Shown one piece after another: positions 21,758 through 33,128 of a stretch of 64,000 nucleotides of DNA. Within the stretch, counting starts at the first letter, position 1; every line of letters begins with the position of its first letter. A model generated the notes under the pieces. That model ran no database searches. It was given only the letters and a program-made list of their open reading frames with translations, and was not told where the DNA came from. Where the stretch lies: contig NW_006768775.1 in NCBI RefSeq assembly GCF_000204055.1, forward strand, positions 1,435,194 through 1,499,193. Direction: 5' to 3'. This stretch comes from Melampsora larici-populina 98AG31 (lineage: Eukaryota > Basidiomycota > Pucciniomycetes > Pucciniales > Melampsoraceae). Made by a program: the position numbers and the translations under genes.

Positions 21758-23400
21758 CTAACAATGTCAACATCAGATCCACCTACTGGAACCACCATTG
21801 TGACTATCACTACTCTGTCAACTTTTGGTAGTCTAATGATTTCAAATAGTTTCTTTGATGGTCATTACACTGATGATTCTTTGCTCTATAGAGGCAACAT
21901 GGTCAGTGCTGTAGGCAAAGTGATGGGTTTAACAGCAGGGCCTGTGAGGTGGCACTGGAAGGCATGCAAAGACATTGCAATTTCCAAGGGCAGGGTGCTG
22001 ACCCTTGGACAATTGGTAGACAGTTGGTAGCACTGGGGTCCGTTGCAGCATACTACATTCAATGAATTGCAAATGGATGGTGTGACAATGGGGTCAGCAG
22101 GTATCAATGCAGATGGGTGGAGGGCTAGGGGATCACAATTGTGCAACATGGACAATGGGCCAAAAGTGTTGTGCACAATGTAGAATTCATGGAATACATC
22201 ATTTCATTCAAATGCAAGGACAGGGTGCAAATGAGGCAGGCACACTAAGGCCCCGTTTGGGAGCGGTGACAAAGTGTAATGTACTGCAAAAGTGTACTGC
22301 ATTTTTGGCCCCAATAATGCAGTAGAGATGAAAACCCGCACTTGTAGTGTGGTACAGTTATAATCTCTGTTTTTGGTCATAATCGTTTGGCAATTCAACA
22401 CCACTCGCGCTGATTTTCTCCTGACTGTGGTATGTATGTATGTATACCCACAAAACCTCTGACATCGTTTGTTCTCGATCCACACTCAAACAGACTTAAC
22501 AATCTTTCATCATTAATTCACTTGCTCGGTCATCGTAACTCATCAAAAGTTGTGAACCTCATCACCAATCAACTGGAACTTTTCTCTCGTCAAGGAATCA
22601 TCTTGATCATCTTTTTCATATTGTTAGCGAATTTGAAAAGATACATATCCTTTGATATTCATGAGATTGATTGAAGGAGAAACAAGGTTATCAAAGCGAG
22701 TGACAGAATTTGAGAAGCGACGAGATTGATTGAGGGAACGGTGGATTGAAGGAAGAAGTGATAAAGGTACAGTGCGATGAGGTCGATTGACAAACTAATA
22801 TTGAACTCGTGGTTGTCTTCATCTTGAAGTGTGAAGGTGTTGAAGATGGGTTGATAGTGAGTTTTGTAATCGAACGGATGGAAGGAGCCGATGAATTACA
22901 AAGGGAAGGGGAAGAGATCAAATTTGACGAAGTCCCCTTTCACCGTGCGGATTTATTTTTCATAAACAGCTTTTTGTCAATTATTGCAATACCACAGTAT
23001 TGTCAGATTATTGTCTAAATACTGTGGTACAATACTGCAGCAAAATAAGGTACCAAACGTGGTAAGATCATACCACTGTGGTATTGATGCAATTACGAAA
23101 ATACCGCGGTAAAATAACCGCTCCCAAACGGGGCCTAAGTATGCAATTACAAACTAAGTCAGTGAGTTGATATTGGTGTGCAACAATGTGCGCTATTGCA
23201 GTCAAAAACACTGCAGGTGAATTGTTGCGGAGGGAGGCAAGAAGGCAGAGCATATATGCTTCACCAGGAGGGCAGCCAGCCAGGACCCTGAAAAGCTCCC
23301 ATGTGACCATCCAACAAAATAATCACAAAAAATCAATTGATTGGTCCCTCAAAGTCTGGCTTTTGCAGGCCTTTGATAACAATTTTGTAGGTTAACATCC
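21758..23400. other. Unidentified sequence split by the Harbinger-type element
   Basis: The sequence on each side of the element at 22249-23135 is of similar composition and may have been continuous before the insertion. Open stretches such as 21743-22030 are present, but no domain was recognised. It may be another old transposon. Confidence 0.3.
22249..23135. mobile_element. 887-bp PIF/Harbinger-type non-autonomous element with TAA target duplication
   Basis: Terminal inverted repeats GGCCCCGTTTGGGAGCGGT and its complement at the right end are flanked on both sides by TAA (22246-22248 and 23136-23138). GGCC-GTTTGG ends with a TWA target duplication are the hallmark of Tourist/PIF-Harbinger elements. 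The interior encodes no transposase. Short repeats around ACTGTGGTA and AATACTG lie near the right end and might be transposase-binding words; that is a guess. Confidence 0.87.
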
Positions 23401-23469
23401 AACAGTTTTTGCCTTGATTTTGACAGTTTTGATACCTTTCCCGTTGGTAACATGTTGTTTTTCGTGGGT

Positions 23470-23691
23470 TTACCTCCGTGACATGTCATTTATGATTTGA
23501 TACAGATTTGATACATATGTTGGTGTTTTTTGTTGGTAAATCTTTTCCTGTTCTTTCCAAGCTTTGCTGATGGATACTTCTTTCGTCGATAAGATAGCCA
23601 AACTCTTGACCTCCGCTTGATACTTTTTGTCGAATGGTTCCATAGGGCTTTCCGGGGTCCTAGCCGGCCGCCCCCAACACTCTAGTCCCAT
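23470..23691 (-). pseudogene. Coding-looking fragment ending at a MITE insertion
   Basis: An open minus-strand stretch with a Lys/Glu-rich composition (PMEPFDKKYQAEVKSLA and onward) ends near 23476 at a CGGAGGTAAAC donor-like site. Its upstream side stops at the MITE boundary (23692), so the rest of the frame is missing. No family was recognised. Confidence 0.25.
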
Positions 23692-23693
23692 TA

Positions 23694-23853
23694 GGGGCTC
23701 TCAAACCTGACCCGGTTTCAAAAAACCCAGTTGACCCAGTTGAGTTTTTGGCTGGGAGCTGTCAATAAATGTCAAATTTATATACAAAGTTACTGCCAAA
23801 AAGTCAACTGGGTCAACTGGGTTTTTGAAAACCGGGTCAGGTTTGAGAGCCCC
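23694..23853. mobile_element. 160-bp Stowaway/Tc1-mariner-like MITE, copy 1, TA target duplication
   Basis: Long inverted repeats start GGGGCTCTCAAACCTGACCC and contain CCCAGTTGACCCAGTTGA, leaving a short central loop. Both sides carry TA (23692-23693 and 23854-23855). The same family, with exactly the same length, is at 41451-41610. A TA duplication with a short hairpin body fits Tc1/mariner-derived MITEs. Confidence 0.88.
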
Positions 23854-23879
23854 TATTGTGTAAATTTTATGTGTTGTAT

Positions 23880-24172
23880 GCAAATATACTTAAAAGCACT
23901 TAGAAAAAACCAGGCCGCCAAAGCCGAAGGCGTCGTAGTAGTACACATCCACAGCCAGATAAAGCCTCTGGTTTGAGATTCGGTCGGACTAGTCCAGAAC
24001 AGATCACGGAAAATAGAAAACATGACGAGTTGGCAAAATTGTATTCGCGTTGATAGGCCTCGTTAAGCTAATGATAGGCTCCAAAAATCTGAGTAAGGCT
24101 CAAGAGAGATTACAGGCGATTACAAAGAGCATTCAAGCTGTCAAGGAGCGCTTTCAAAGAGGATCAAATTAA
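23880..24172 (+). pseudogene. Short decayed coding sequence beside the MITE
   Basis: Two coding-like stretches in different frames occur: a basic Arg-rich one at about 23906-24054, ending ELAKLYSR, and one at about 24068-24172, read as NLSKAQERLQAITKSIQAVK and ending in TAA. No adequate intron joins them, so a frameshift is likely. The family is not recognised. Confidence 0.3.
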
Positions 24173-24963
24173 CTTCATCTTCATTATAGACTACTGTGGG
24201 AAACCAGTTTACGCCTCAGCTTTTCACGACCGCGAGAAAGGTGAATTTACCCCCAGCCCTCATGGTCTGTTCTCCACTTTTAAAAAGTGCAATTGCTCCT
24301 CAGCAAGCCGCTTCGATACACTACCGTTTTGCTTAACTCTAAAGAGTCAAAGAAAGTTGATCAACTTTTGTTGTCTGCTCAGAATTGGATAACTTTATAA
24401 AGATTTCGACTCTCATATTCAACCTTTCATGCGGTCATACGCCTGAATCATTGAACAGCAAATCGCTCGGAGTCCTCACCTCTTCATCAACAGCAATTCG
24501 GTGCATCAACCCAAAACGCAACTTCAACCAAACTTACAACCCAGCCTCACTCTCAATCAGTTTCTTGTATTCAAATCATCGACCATCTCATCTTCAAAAA
24601 CTCTCTCACAGCTCAATCAGTTGATCTTAGTTGATCACCTTTATCTGGATCTCACTCTTGGAGGCGTAACAAAATAAATCTTCTGTTCATCTATCTCTTG
24701 AGTTCCCTTGACTCACGCTTGTGACCCACTCAGTTTTTTTCAGCTACTGGCTTTTCATTAAATTTGTTTTAATCAAGACTATTTCACAACTACCGTCACC
24801 AATCTAAAGTCTTATCTCTGAGATTGTCTCTCTTGACCGTTTCAAGCTATCTTCGCTCATTCACCTCTGACTTTCACACTATTAACTGGTCACATCATTA
24901 TCGTAAAACTCTCCACTTGAGCTTTATCATTCTCATCATCTCCTTTTTACTCTTACACTCAAG
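24173..24963 (+). promoter_or_regulatory. Upstream region of the ammonium transporter
   Basis: No gene was recognised. The stretch is rich in CT and TCATC words, typical of fungal promoter and leader sequence, and runs directly into the transporter start. GATA-type words (GATAA/TTATC) occur (for example near 24390, 24637 and 24897), which would fit nitrogen-catabolite control, but their number is not clearly above chance. Confidence 0.3.
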
Positions 24964-27116
24964 ATGCTAAATGTCACTAAAGACGCATGTACGCAATCTT
25001 CAACCTTCTTGATTCTCTAACACACTAATCACCCGGGTAGCCTAGTTCTTTAACTTATCCACGCATATATTTCTTTGTTTTCCAGCTGGCTCAATCGTCG
25101 CCACTTTACCAGATGGGTCACCTCCAACGATTTACAACCCAGGTGACTTGGCTTGGGTCTTGGCCTCTACCGCCCTCGTCATGATCATGACTCCAGGCCT
25201 AGGATTCTTCTACTCTGGTTTACTTCGACGCAAAAACGCACTCTCGATGATCTTCTTATCAATGGCCGTTTATGCTGTTGTTTCATTTCAATGGTTCTTT
25301 TGGGGATACTCTTTGGCATTTTCTCCCAATGCGTCGCGCTTCATCGGCACTCTTACCAACTTTGGATTCATGGATGTTGATATGCAACCTTCAATCGGAG
25401 GCACAAGTGTTTGTTCATTTCCTTTAGTCTGAATCACATTTCCCATATCGATCTCATGACTAATTACGTACTTTGTGCGGCTTATTCAGGTTCCGAGTTT
25501 GGCTTATGCCGTCTTCCAGATGATGTTCGCAACCGTACGCTTATATCTCACTGATTGGCTTACCAAGTATTCACTCATCTTACTCATTCCTGCTCTTGAT
25601 CGACGCTTCAGATCACTCCAATGATTCTCCTTGGCGCTGTCGCTGAGCGTGGAAGAATTGGACCAGCTCTCGTGTTCACCTTTATCTGGTCGACCTTGGT
25701 CTATGATCCGATCGCGTGCTGGACCTGGAACTCTAAAGGCTGGACGTTTATCATGGGCTCTCTTGATTTTGCTGGTGGTGGTCCGGTTCACATGTCTTCC
25801 GGTACCGCTGCTTTGGCTTACTCCATATGGCTTGGCAAAAGACGGGGTTATGGCACCGAGAGGTTGGCCTACAAGCCTCATAACGTCACCCACGTCATCC
25901 TTGGTACTGCTTTGCTGTGGTTTGGCTGGTCCGTTCTTCAGACATTTAAACATCTCAATTTTGTATCCTCATCAAGTTATATCCTGACATGATTTGACAA
26001 CCGATTAGGTTCGGCTTCAACGGTGGATCTGCCTTGGCAGCTAACATGAGAGCCTTTCAAGCTGTGATGGTCACCAATACGTCGGCTGCAGTAGGAGGTC
26101 TAACGTGGCTGCTTGTTGATTGGTTCCATGAGAGGAAGTGGTGTAAGTCTTCCTTCCTATCGCCCGTATAGTCAACACTGTCTGACACAGAACCTCTTCT
26201 TGATTATCGCAACATCTTCACAGCTCCCGTAGGATTCTGTAGTGGTGCTATTGCTGGATTGGTAGGGATCACTCCTGCTTCTGGATTTGTGGGAACGCCT
26301 GCAAGTGTAGCCATTGGATTTGTGACAGCAGTCGTATGCAATTATGCGACCCAATTGAAGATTCTTATTGACTGTGATGATACGTTAGGTCGGTTCATTC
26401 TCCTTCCATCTTGAGACTCTTGAGCCTCGAAAAGTATCTTGTCAAGCGTGTAGCTGATCAATCGCAACTTTTATCGATTGTAGACATCTTTGCATCTCAT
26501 GCTGTGGGCGGATTTGTGGGATCAATACTCACTGCTATCTTTGCCGATTCGAGAGTGGCTGCGTTCGATGGGAGTACGGTCATTGCAGGTGGATGGATCA
26601 ATCATCACTATGTACAATTAGGATACCAACTGGCGAGCTCCTTGGCCATCATGGGCTATACCTTTGCAGTAACCATGATCATTTTGGTTGCCATGGAATT
26701 CACACCCGGTATGAGCTTAAGGGCTACCCCTGAGGCTGAAATTGTGGGAATCGATGAACATGAGTTGGGCGAATCGTTGAGTATTCAATCTTTTCATGCA
26801 TGGACTTCTGGCAGACTTTGAATGTGTTTGCTGATTCAAGTTTTTCTTTAGTGCATATGATTATGCATTTGTGGAACGAGATGTGGAAAACGCGGATTAC
26901 CGAAGTGAATTGAAAAGTGTATCACAACCTGATATGGAGTTACCAAATACCCGATCACCATCAGTACATCATGGTGGTTTACAGGAACAACATGTGACCA
27001 TAGATAAATCACCAGAGCGACATTTGCCAATCGATGCGTCTAACTCTTCATCACAATCTAATGAGAAAACCAAGATTAATCAAAATCAAGCTCAGACGAA
27101 AGAAGTTGTAGTTTGA
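24964..27116 (+). CDS. AMT/MEP/Rh-family ammonium transporter, 521 aa, eight exons
   Basis: Exons: 24964-24988, 25086-25408, 25490-25534, 25612-25928, 26009-26142, 26224-26388, 26484-26775 and 26852-27116; every junction keeps frame. The protein is a multi-pass plasma-membrane channel for ammonium uptake. Family blocks in order: DLAWVLASTALVMIMTPGL, FFYSGLLRRKNALSM, PSLAYAVFQMMFATITP, DFAGGGPVHMSSG (first conserved pore His), LLWFGWFGFNGGS, VGFCSGAIAGLVGITPASG, DIFASHAVGGFVGS (second pore His) and a C-terminal GIDEHELGESAYDY segment, the conserved cytosolic regulatory motif. A hydrophilic tail of about 75 residues follows. Exon 1 encodes only about eight residues, and exon 3 is 45 nt. The last donor (GTTGAG) is weak and was chosen because it rebuilds the conserved motif. 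Length and order match fungal MEP2-type proteins; sensor versus transporter role cannot be decided. Confidence 0.93.
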
Positions 27117-28371
27117 CACGATTGTTCATACGACGAAGTATTCACCGACAGACATAAAATCTTTCCAAACCTATCATTTGGAAGAATTATCTCACCTTTA
27201 ACGCAAATGGATATCTCATCAATGTATAATTTGTGATTACGTATCAAGAGGTCATAAATTAGACTACCAATGACATATATGATATTTCAAATCCTAGCTA
27301 TTATAGTTTTCTCTCGTCTTTTTTTTTCTTTGTGTTTCGGTTCAAGTGTAATTATCAAGAAGGGTAACGTTGTTTTCTATTTAGGTGGATTAGACTGGGT
27401 CTAAGATATTGAGAGATGATACATATGCATATATATATACAGTGTCTTTTCCCCTTTTTAATATCTTTTCTGATTTGTATTTGGTTTGAGCATGGTTTTC
27501 TAGGATTCGATTATTGATGAAATGCATAATGAAATAATGTAGGCAAGGTATAAATGGAATTGGATTTGAAGTTGTGTTCTTGATGAGGAATGAATTCACC
27601 TTTAGCTGGGTTGAATTTGGTTCCGACTTCCAGGATGTAAATGATATATCACCTTTTACAAAAAGTTCTGGACAAAGGAGGTAGAGATTTTTTACGTTTC
27701 TTTGGTCAATCCATTGATTATGAAGTTCACTACTATCCAATTCCTTACTTCCTATGAAACTGAAATACGTAGTCAGTGCAATCATTGTTTACTCTGGAGT
27801 TTTTACTAAATTTGCTAGCAAGGATGTATATTAATAAATGTCAACTTCAGAGATATATAATTGATGCACAACCATCAAAATCATTTCGGTAGTATCTTTT
27901 CAGATCTTTTCTACTTCAAGGCTCTCCATGACTTCCAAAAGGTAGCTAACATTTTTAGGAAATCTATATTCATCAAAGGAAAATGCTGGAGATGCAGGTA
28001 TTGCTCTTCACCCTTTTGTGGACTGGAAGTGATGTTGTACATATGTAAGGGTATAATTCTCGCGCAGCGGTATTACCTGAAGGCGTCAAGAATCTTTTAA
28101 AAGATTCTGTCTGCCAATATGTGCAATGAATTGTTGATAGATTCAAGACAAGATGTTGGTAAATATTTGACGGCTTGGCTTCCCAAATTGTCTGCGCGCC
28201 ACCGCCGGCCCCGAGCCCGATTCCCAGGGGCCAGGAGCCTGACGGCAGTATCCGACAGTAGAAATTGAAGTTAGGCTGGACCAGCTTGACAACCAATTCA
28301 GCAAACTCACCAACATCAACATCGAATTTGTTCACTCAAGAATCAAATCAGACCTTACTCCTCATGTGCTG
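27117..28371. other. Intergenic stretch between the transporter and the FAM32A-like gene
   Basis: AT-rich. An open minus-strand frame at 27973-28335 has no recognised domain. A local GC-rich patch lies near 28195-28250. No gene was identified. Confidence 0.35.
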
Positions 28372-28989
28372 ATGGGTCAAGACGATTACGCAGAAGTAGT
28401 CTCGGGAAGCGGTGGACTAAAGTTGAAGGGTATTGGTCTACCACAAAAGAAGTTAGTTGATTCACTTTATATACCATCCTCTATATTTATAAAAAGAAAA
28501 GAAAATGCTGATTCAAGATTTAAAACAAACGATGTGAATTAAATTAATAAAAAGAAAAAAGAAAAAATCATCATCATCATCATCGAATAAAGATCGACTT
28601 AAATCAGATAATTTAAATCCACCATCTACTTCAACATTAACATCAACTTCTACATCAACATCCACATCAACTTTAAACAATCCAACACTTAATCAATTAG
28701 AAAGTTTAGGAAATGTAACAAGAGTTGAAAAAACATTAGCAGAACGTAGATTTGAAGCAGTTCAAAAGAAAAGATTAGCAGAGAAAGCTAAGAAACAAGC
28801 TTTAAAGACTCATAAAGATAGAGTAGCTGATTTTAATGAAAGGTTAGAAGCTCAATCTGAACATTTCGATATTCCAAAGGTCAGACATTCTTATCAATCT
28901 CATTACATTCATGTTATTCTTTTTTACATTCTTTATTGACTTATGTTTACGCGATTGATTTTCTTACTAAATAGGTCGGACCTGGTTAA
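28372..28989 (+). CDS. FAM32A-like (DUF1754) nuclear protein, 139 aa, three exons
   Basis: Exons are 28372-28451, 28555-28879 and 28975-28989; the frame is kept at both junctions. The N-terminus carries the family block GGLKLKGIG. A Lys-rich segment and a long Ser/Thr tract (STSTLTSTSTSTSTS) follow, and the C-terminal half has the conserved RVEKTLAERRFEAVQKKR, KTHKDRVADFNERLEAQSEH and FDIPKVGPG. Human FAM32A is a small nuclear protein found in the activated spliceosome; I infer the same location here. The last exon codes only for VGPG and the stop. The first-intron acceptor lies in an A-rich run, so its exact position could move by a few bases. Confidence 0.85.
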
Positions 28990-29781
28990 GAGTTCACAGA
29001 ACAACACGAGGTGTTCAACGCTCTTACCGGTTACTTTTCTTTTTTTCACTTCAGTTCTGATACTGGGTTACATTGTATCTTTGGATTCCATCAAAGCAAC
29101 TCATCTTGTTTACCTTCCCAAGTTCATACCCATTTTCCCGGTTTTATTCACAATTGACATGCCTTTCAATGTGAAATATAGGATGTGCTTTTGAGATGGA
29201 GGTACACGCAGGCAGGGCACCATTCTGGCTTCAAAGAAATCAATATGCTGGAACTTCATAAAATCGTGTCTTGATTATTCAATCGTGAATTGAGAATGCG
29301 ACCATATCAAAGGGGAGTCGTAAATACCTGTCCCTGTTCTGTAAGACCTATTGATTGGGTAGGTAATAGAGCCACTCATGGCCAGATCTGGTCAACTGTT
29401 GCCAAAGACACTGCAAAGGAAACATCTAAGATGATTTCGTTGGCTTTGATTATGAAGGTCGCATATACTCAAGTCATGCGCTTTCTTGGTAAGATGCTAG
29501 CAAAAATTCAAAAGATATTTAACATCAAAATGGTATGACAGTTAGAAACATAAATTGGTCACGGCACATTGCGATTGAGGCGAGAAGACGAGCAATCTAA
29601 AAGGTTCTTGAATTTGAGTAAAATTAAAACTGTCGGACTCTTTCTCTCTTTCTTGAATTTGTATTTTCAGAATTCATTCAAGATTTCTGAGGTTCTGTTT
29701 TGGATTGCGTTGCCCTACAGAGTGAGTTACCAGGGAAAAAAATTGAGTTGATGATGAGCTTTCCTATTATCTGACAATAAA
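28990..29781. other. Spacer; its right part belongs to the MPC1 segmental duplication
   Basis: From about 29590 the sequence is homologous to 33797 onward (for example GAGGTTCTG-TTTGGATTGCGTTGCCCTA). A coding-like peptide (FLNLSKIKTV here, FLNLSEIKIV at the other copy) hints that the duplication also caught the 3' end of a plus-strand gene. No complete gene could be built. Confidence 0.4.
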
Positions 29782-30512
29782 TCAAACAAGAATGAGAATG
29801 ACTAACATCTGATGAGTTATAAACCTTCCTCCTTGTATAGACTGTAAACTGAAATTAACCGCATGCTAAACCAGAAAAAAATCAAAAATCAGATTGAATT
29901 GTAACTTCAGTATATGATGAAAGACGTCATCATGAACAAATTGACTAATTAGACTAACACAAGCGAATAAAAGATAATTCCTAGGTTGAACTTTCCAAGC
30001 AAATCGCATAAAACAAATCGAATAAGCACCAAGAGCTGTAGTCCTGTGAATTGAAACGGGATTTAAATGCCAATACATGATCGATCGAAGTTAAAATCAA
30101 ATCTAATCTTACATTGAACCACTAATGATTTCTGGATCTTTAGATAAATCCGCAAAGGCGGCAATAGGTAAACCCCAATTTGCTACTGGTCCCCAGCTAA
30201 ATACAAAACAAGATATCTTTCAATTAGTCAGCTTAATTCTTATCATGATCGAATAGTTTGATCCCGATGATCCTAGTTATATGCTTCATCATTTGGCCAC
30301 TTTTCAAATGAACCACGTTTCGGTGACAAGGGATAGAAAAATATGTATGTAACGACCTACAAATGAGTACCTAGTGTGGTCATTTTTTTTTCAACAAAGG
30401 TTAGATCATGGTTTACAGTTTGATAAGAAGAATAAGATCAATGAAATTTAAACTTACTGAAAAAATATTGACGTCCAGCTGGACTCTTTAACCAATTCAC
30501 AAAGGCGGCCAT
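29782..30512 (-). CDS. MPC1: Mitochondrial pyruvate carrier subunit, MPC1 type, copy A, 105 aa, five exons
   Basis: Exons in transcription order: 30512-30458, 30370-30361, 30196-30113, 30043-29959 and 29865-29782. The product is an inner-mitochondrial-membrane subunit that, in known systems, pairs with MPC2/MPC3 to import pyruvate. It shows [18 protein letters not shown], then [53 protein letters not shown] and a C-terminal [19 protein letters not shown]. Exon 2 is only 10 nt long and supplies the codons for the STHF block; without it the family motif cannot be made. All five exons join in frame, and length is normal for the family. A paralog lies about 4.2 kb to the right in the same orientation. 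A 576-bp TIR element sits about 260 bp upstream of the start. Confidence 0.92.
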
Positions 30513-30769
30513 TTTTTGTAATCCAAAGTGTGATTGTTCTTTATGTTTTCTTCAATCCAATCGAATTTGTTGGGTATGTCTCCTGAAATCCCGTTGATGA
30601 TGGCGAGAAGTTGAATATGGGTTGGGTTGGGTATGGGTATTGAGTTGATGGGGTGAGAGGAGGACCCGGACCTGACTCTGCCCGACGATATCTTTGAAGC
30701 GGACAGTCCGCGCCCTGTCATACTGAAACCTACAAGCGCGGGTTTTTTGTGTTTTTTGTCACTCATCTG

Positions 30770-31345
30770 GCAAACTTAACAAAGTCCCTCGCCAAAGGGC
30801 CTGAGCCCCAGCGAGGGACTTACCGCATAAACTGGAATCCTGGCGTGAGAAGTGAGCTGTATTTGCTCCAAATTCTCTACATCTGTTTGTTGTTTTTGTC
30901 TCTCAATAAACATGTCTTGCAACAAAGAAAGAAGAAAATGGCCAGGGACCATTACATATGTACCAATTGCAACCTCCTTTCTATCTTGCTGGGAAGTTAT
31001 CTTTTTGAGTAGTTGAAGATCAATTATTTTGACCACTTTCTGAGAAATACAGGCTTTGAGCCGGCTCGCCGCTGCTGAAAAATGAAAACAGACCCATTTT
31101 TGATTCCCCAGTAGCCCAAGTTCCAGACCAGATTTGGGGGAGCTTGCAATTGGCTCATATGTAATGAATATTTGCCATCATCCTTTTATTTACCTCCGAG
31201 ACCTGTTTATTTAGGAACAAATTGAAGAATTCAAAGTAGTGTTTTTTGTGCCAATACAGGCTACTTCTCACGCCAGGATTCCGTTTTATGCGGTAAGTCC
31301 CTCGCTGGAGCTTGGGCCTTTGGCGAGGGACTTTGTTAAGTTTGC
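30770..31345. mobile_element. 576-bp TIR element with about 190-bp arms and 7-bp target duplication
   Basis: Inverted arms start GCAAACTTAACAAAGTCCCT and continue, with some divergence, through GCGAGGGACTTACCGCATAA and ATCCTGGCGTGAGAAGT for about 190 bp. Both ends are bordered by TCATCTG (30763-30769 and 31346-31352), a 7-bp duplication. No transposase is present. It lies upstream of MPC1 copy A and may alter that promoter. The family is not identified; 7-bp duplications are not typical of Tc1, Harbinger or hAT. Confidence 0.85.
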
Positions 31346-33128
31346 TCATCTGGGCCACTTGCAAGTCGCACATTCAACATGGTGTCAATTTATTTGCGGG
31401 GTTGGTGGTATTGCTGATTTCAGCGTGCATGGGGGAATACCCCAGATGGAATAAATTAACCACCATTGCAAGATCATAGGATGCTTCAAGTAGATCCAAT
31501 GATCAATAATGCCACAATGTGCTGTATAAAAGGGGTGATTTATCTCAGTAAGGATAGCAATAATTCAAAATAGAGGTGGATTAGTGGACATTGAACTAAA
31601 ACCTTTCTTCTTAAGTGGGTACCATTCAGAAGCATCCTGAACCTGAGAGCTATAGTGGCTAGTGTCCAAGCCTTTGAAATTTCCATTAACTCAGTCACTT
31701 TCTATGCACAGTGTTTTTTGAAATCCAATCACAGGTTTTTTTTGAAAAAAAAAACAAATTTGACCCCGCAGGGTCAAAATGTCATTCCTTGGGGCATCTA
31801 CCCCGTGTGAAATTTCAAAGGCTTTGCCACTAGCAACTATACATAGATCCACCTCAAGAGCTACTTCATCCGCTTCATTTTTGTGGAAATCTAACCCTTT
31901 GTTCATGGTGTTAATTGCTTCAGCAAGGTTGTGAATGTCAATTTTGAGATTGGAGTCATCTGAGTCACTAGATTGATTCTTCTCCGCAATTTGAAGAGCA
32001 CACAGGTATGACCACCAGTGGGTATGACAAAGGGGAGGGAGACCGGACATCAGGAGTTTCAGATGGGGGGGCAATCTCATGATCCTTGTCAAATATTTCA
32101 GGCTGTTAATTAGCAATTGATGTGAGGGAGGGATGTCCATTTCTGTGGTCATGGAGGCCAGGTACCATCACATTTTCAGCTACAAGAGAAGCCTTGTATT
32201 GTGCAACAACATCAAGGTGACTCTGTAATTGAGAATGTGGGCCATATGAGCTCATCTGTTGTCTACAGAGCAGGAATTTCCGCTGTGGAGACCAATTCAA
32301 AATCTGTGCAAACATCCAAGTGAGTCAGTATCAACACAGTAGAGATACAAGGAACACATCCTAGCAAGCTTGAATTGGTTAGGTGGATGGTTACTTTGCA
32401 CCATTTTCATAGATGGTCAGATTTCAAGGTGAGACGTAGATGATGGTATAAATTTGGGTCTGTGCGGCTGAATTGGGTCAAATAAGCAAGTGTGAGGAAG
32501 GAACTCAAGATGCAAATCTCACAAACAAAAAAAGCATTTGGTGGGAAAGTGGTGGCTTAAGATTACAATTTTTAATGATGATGAATCAAAATGAATGAGC
32601 AATAAAGGCACAGGATGTCCAATGTCAAGAGATATATCCAAAGGATACTGGAGGCTCTATTTTGCAATGAGAGGAATATAAGATATCAATACTATAAAAA
32701 ATGGAGTTGAGAGACAAAGAATGAGGTATCTGATGAGAGATGTGTCCAAAACCTTGTGAAAGGAAATCTGCAATGGTCTGTTGAGAAATCCTTCCTATGA
32801 CTTCCACAATGTTTGGAATTGAGATTGCCAAAGTTTGTAAGTGGACATGTGGCATGTGGTATATGAATGAAAGCAGAGTCAATTATAGGATTCTCATATA
32901 TTGTATCATAACTTGTGTCTTGGTTTTCTGTGTTTTCATTGTGCATGGATCAGTATTTGACTGTGATTCTGCTCTGCACTTGAAATCCAACTGGCTTTAA
33001 TGCAGGCAAGCGGCAACCACAAGGCAGAGTCAAGCCCCAATGCATGCCACATGTGCCCTACATGAAGTGGATGGAGACCAACTGCCCCAGAGTTTGTAGA
33101 GGTCTACCGGGGGGCAGGCTGAGGGGAC
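31346..33128. other. Spacer between repeats; no gene recognised
   Basis: Minus-strand open stretches at 31691-32152 and 32106-32315 overlap in different frames and could be one frameshifted old gene (an acidic segment SSDSDDSNLKIDIHNLAEAI is visible), but no family was recognised. The last 100 bases before 33128 are purine-rich. Confidence 0.3.

Noticed and set aside
26143..26223. Premature stop at the fifth intron of the ammonium transporter
   Set aside because: It arises only if the first AG is used as acceptor; the acceptor at 26223 restores the conserved VGFCSG block without a stop.
31691..32315. Overlapping minus-strand frames with an acidic segment
   Set aside because: They would need a frameshift to join, and no family was recognised; treated as spacer.
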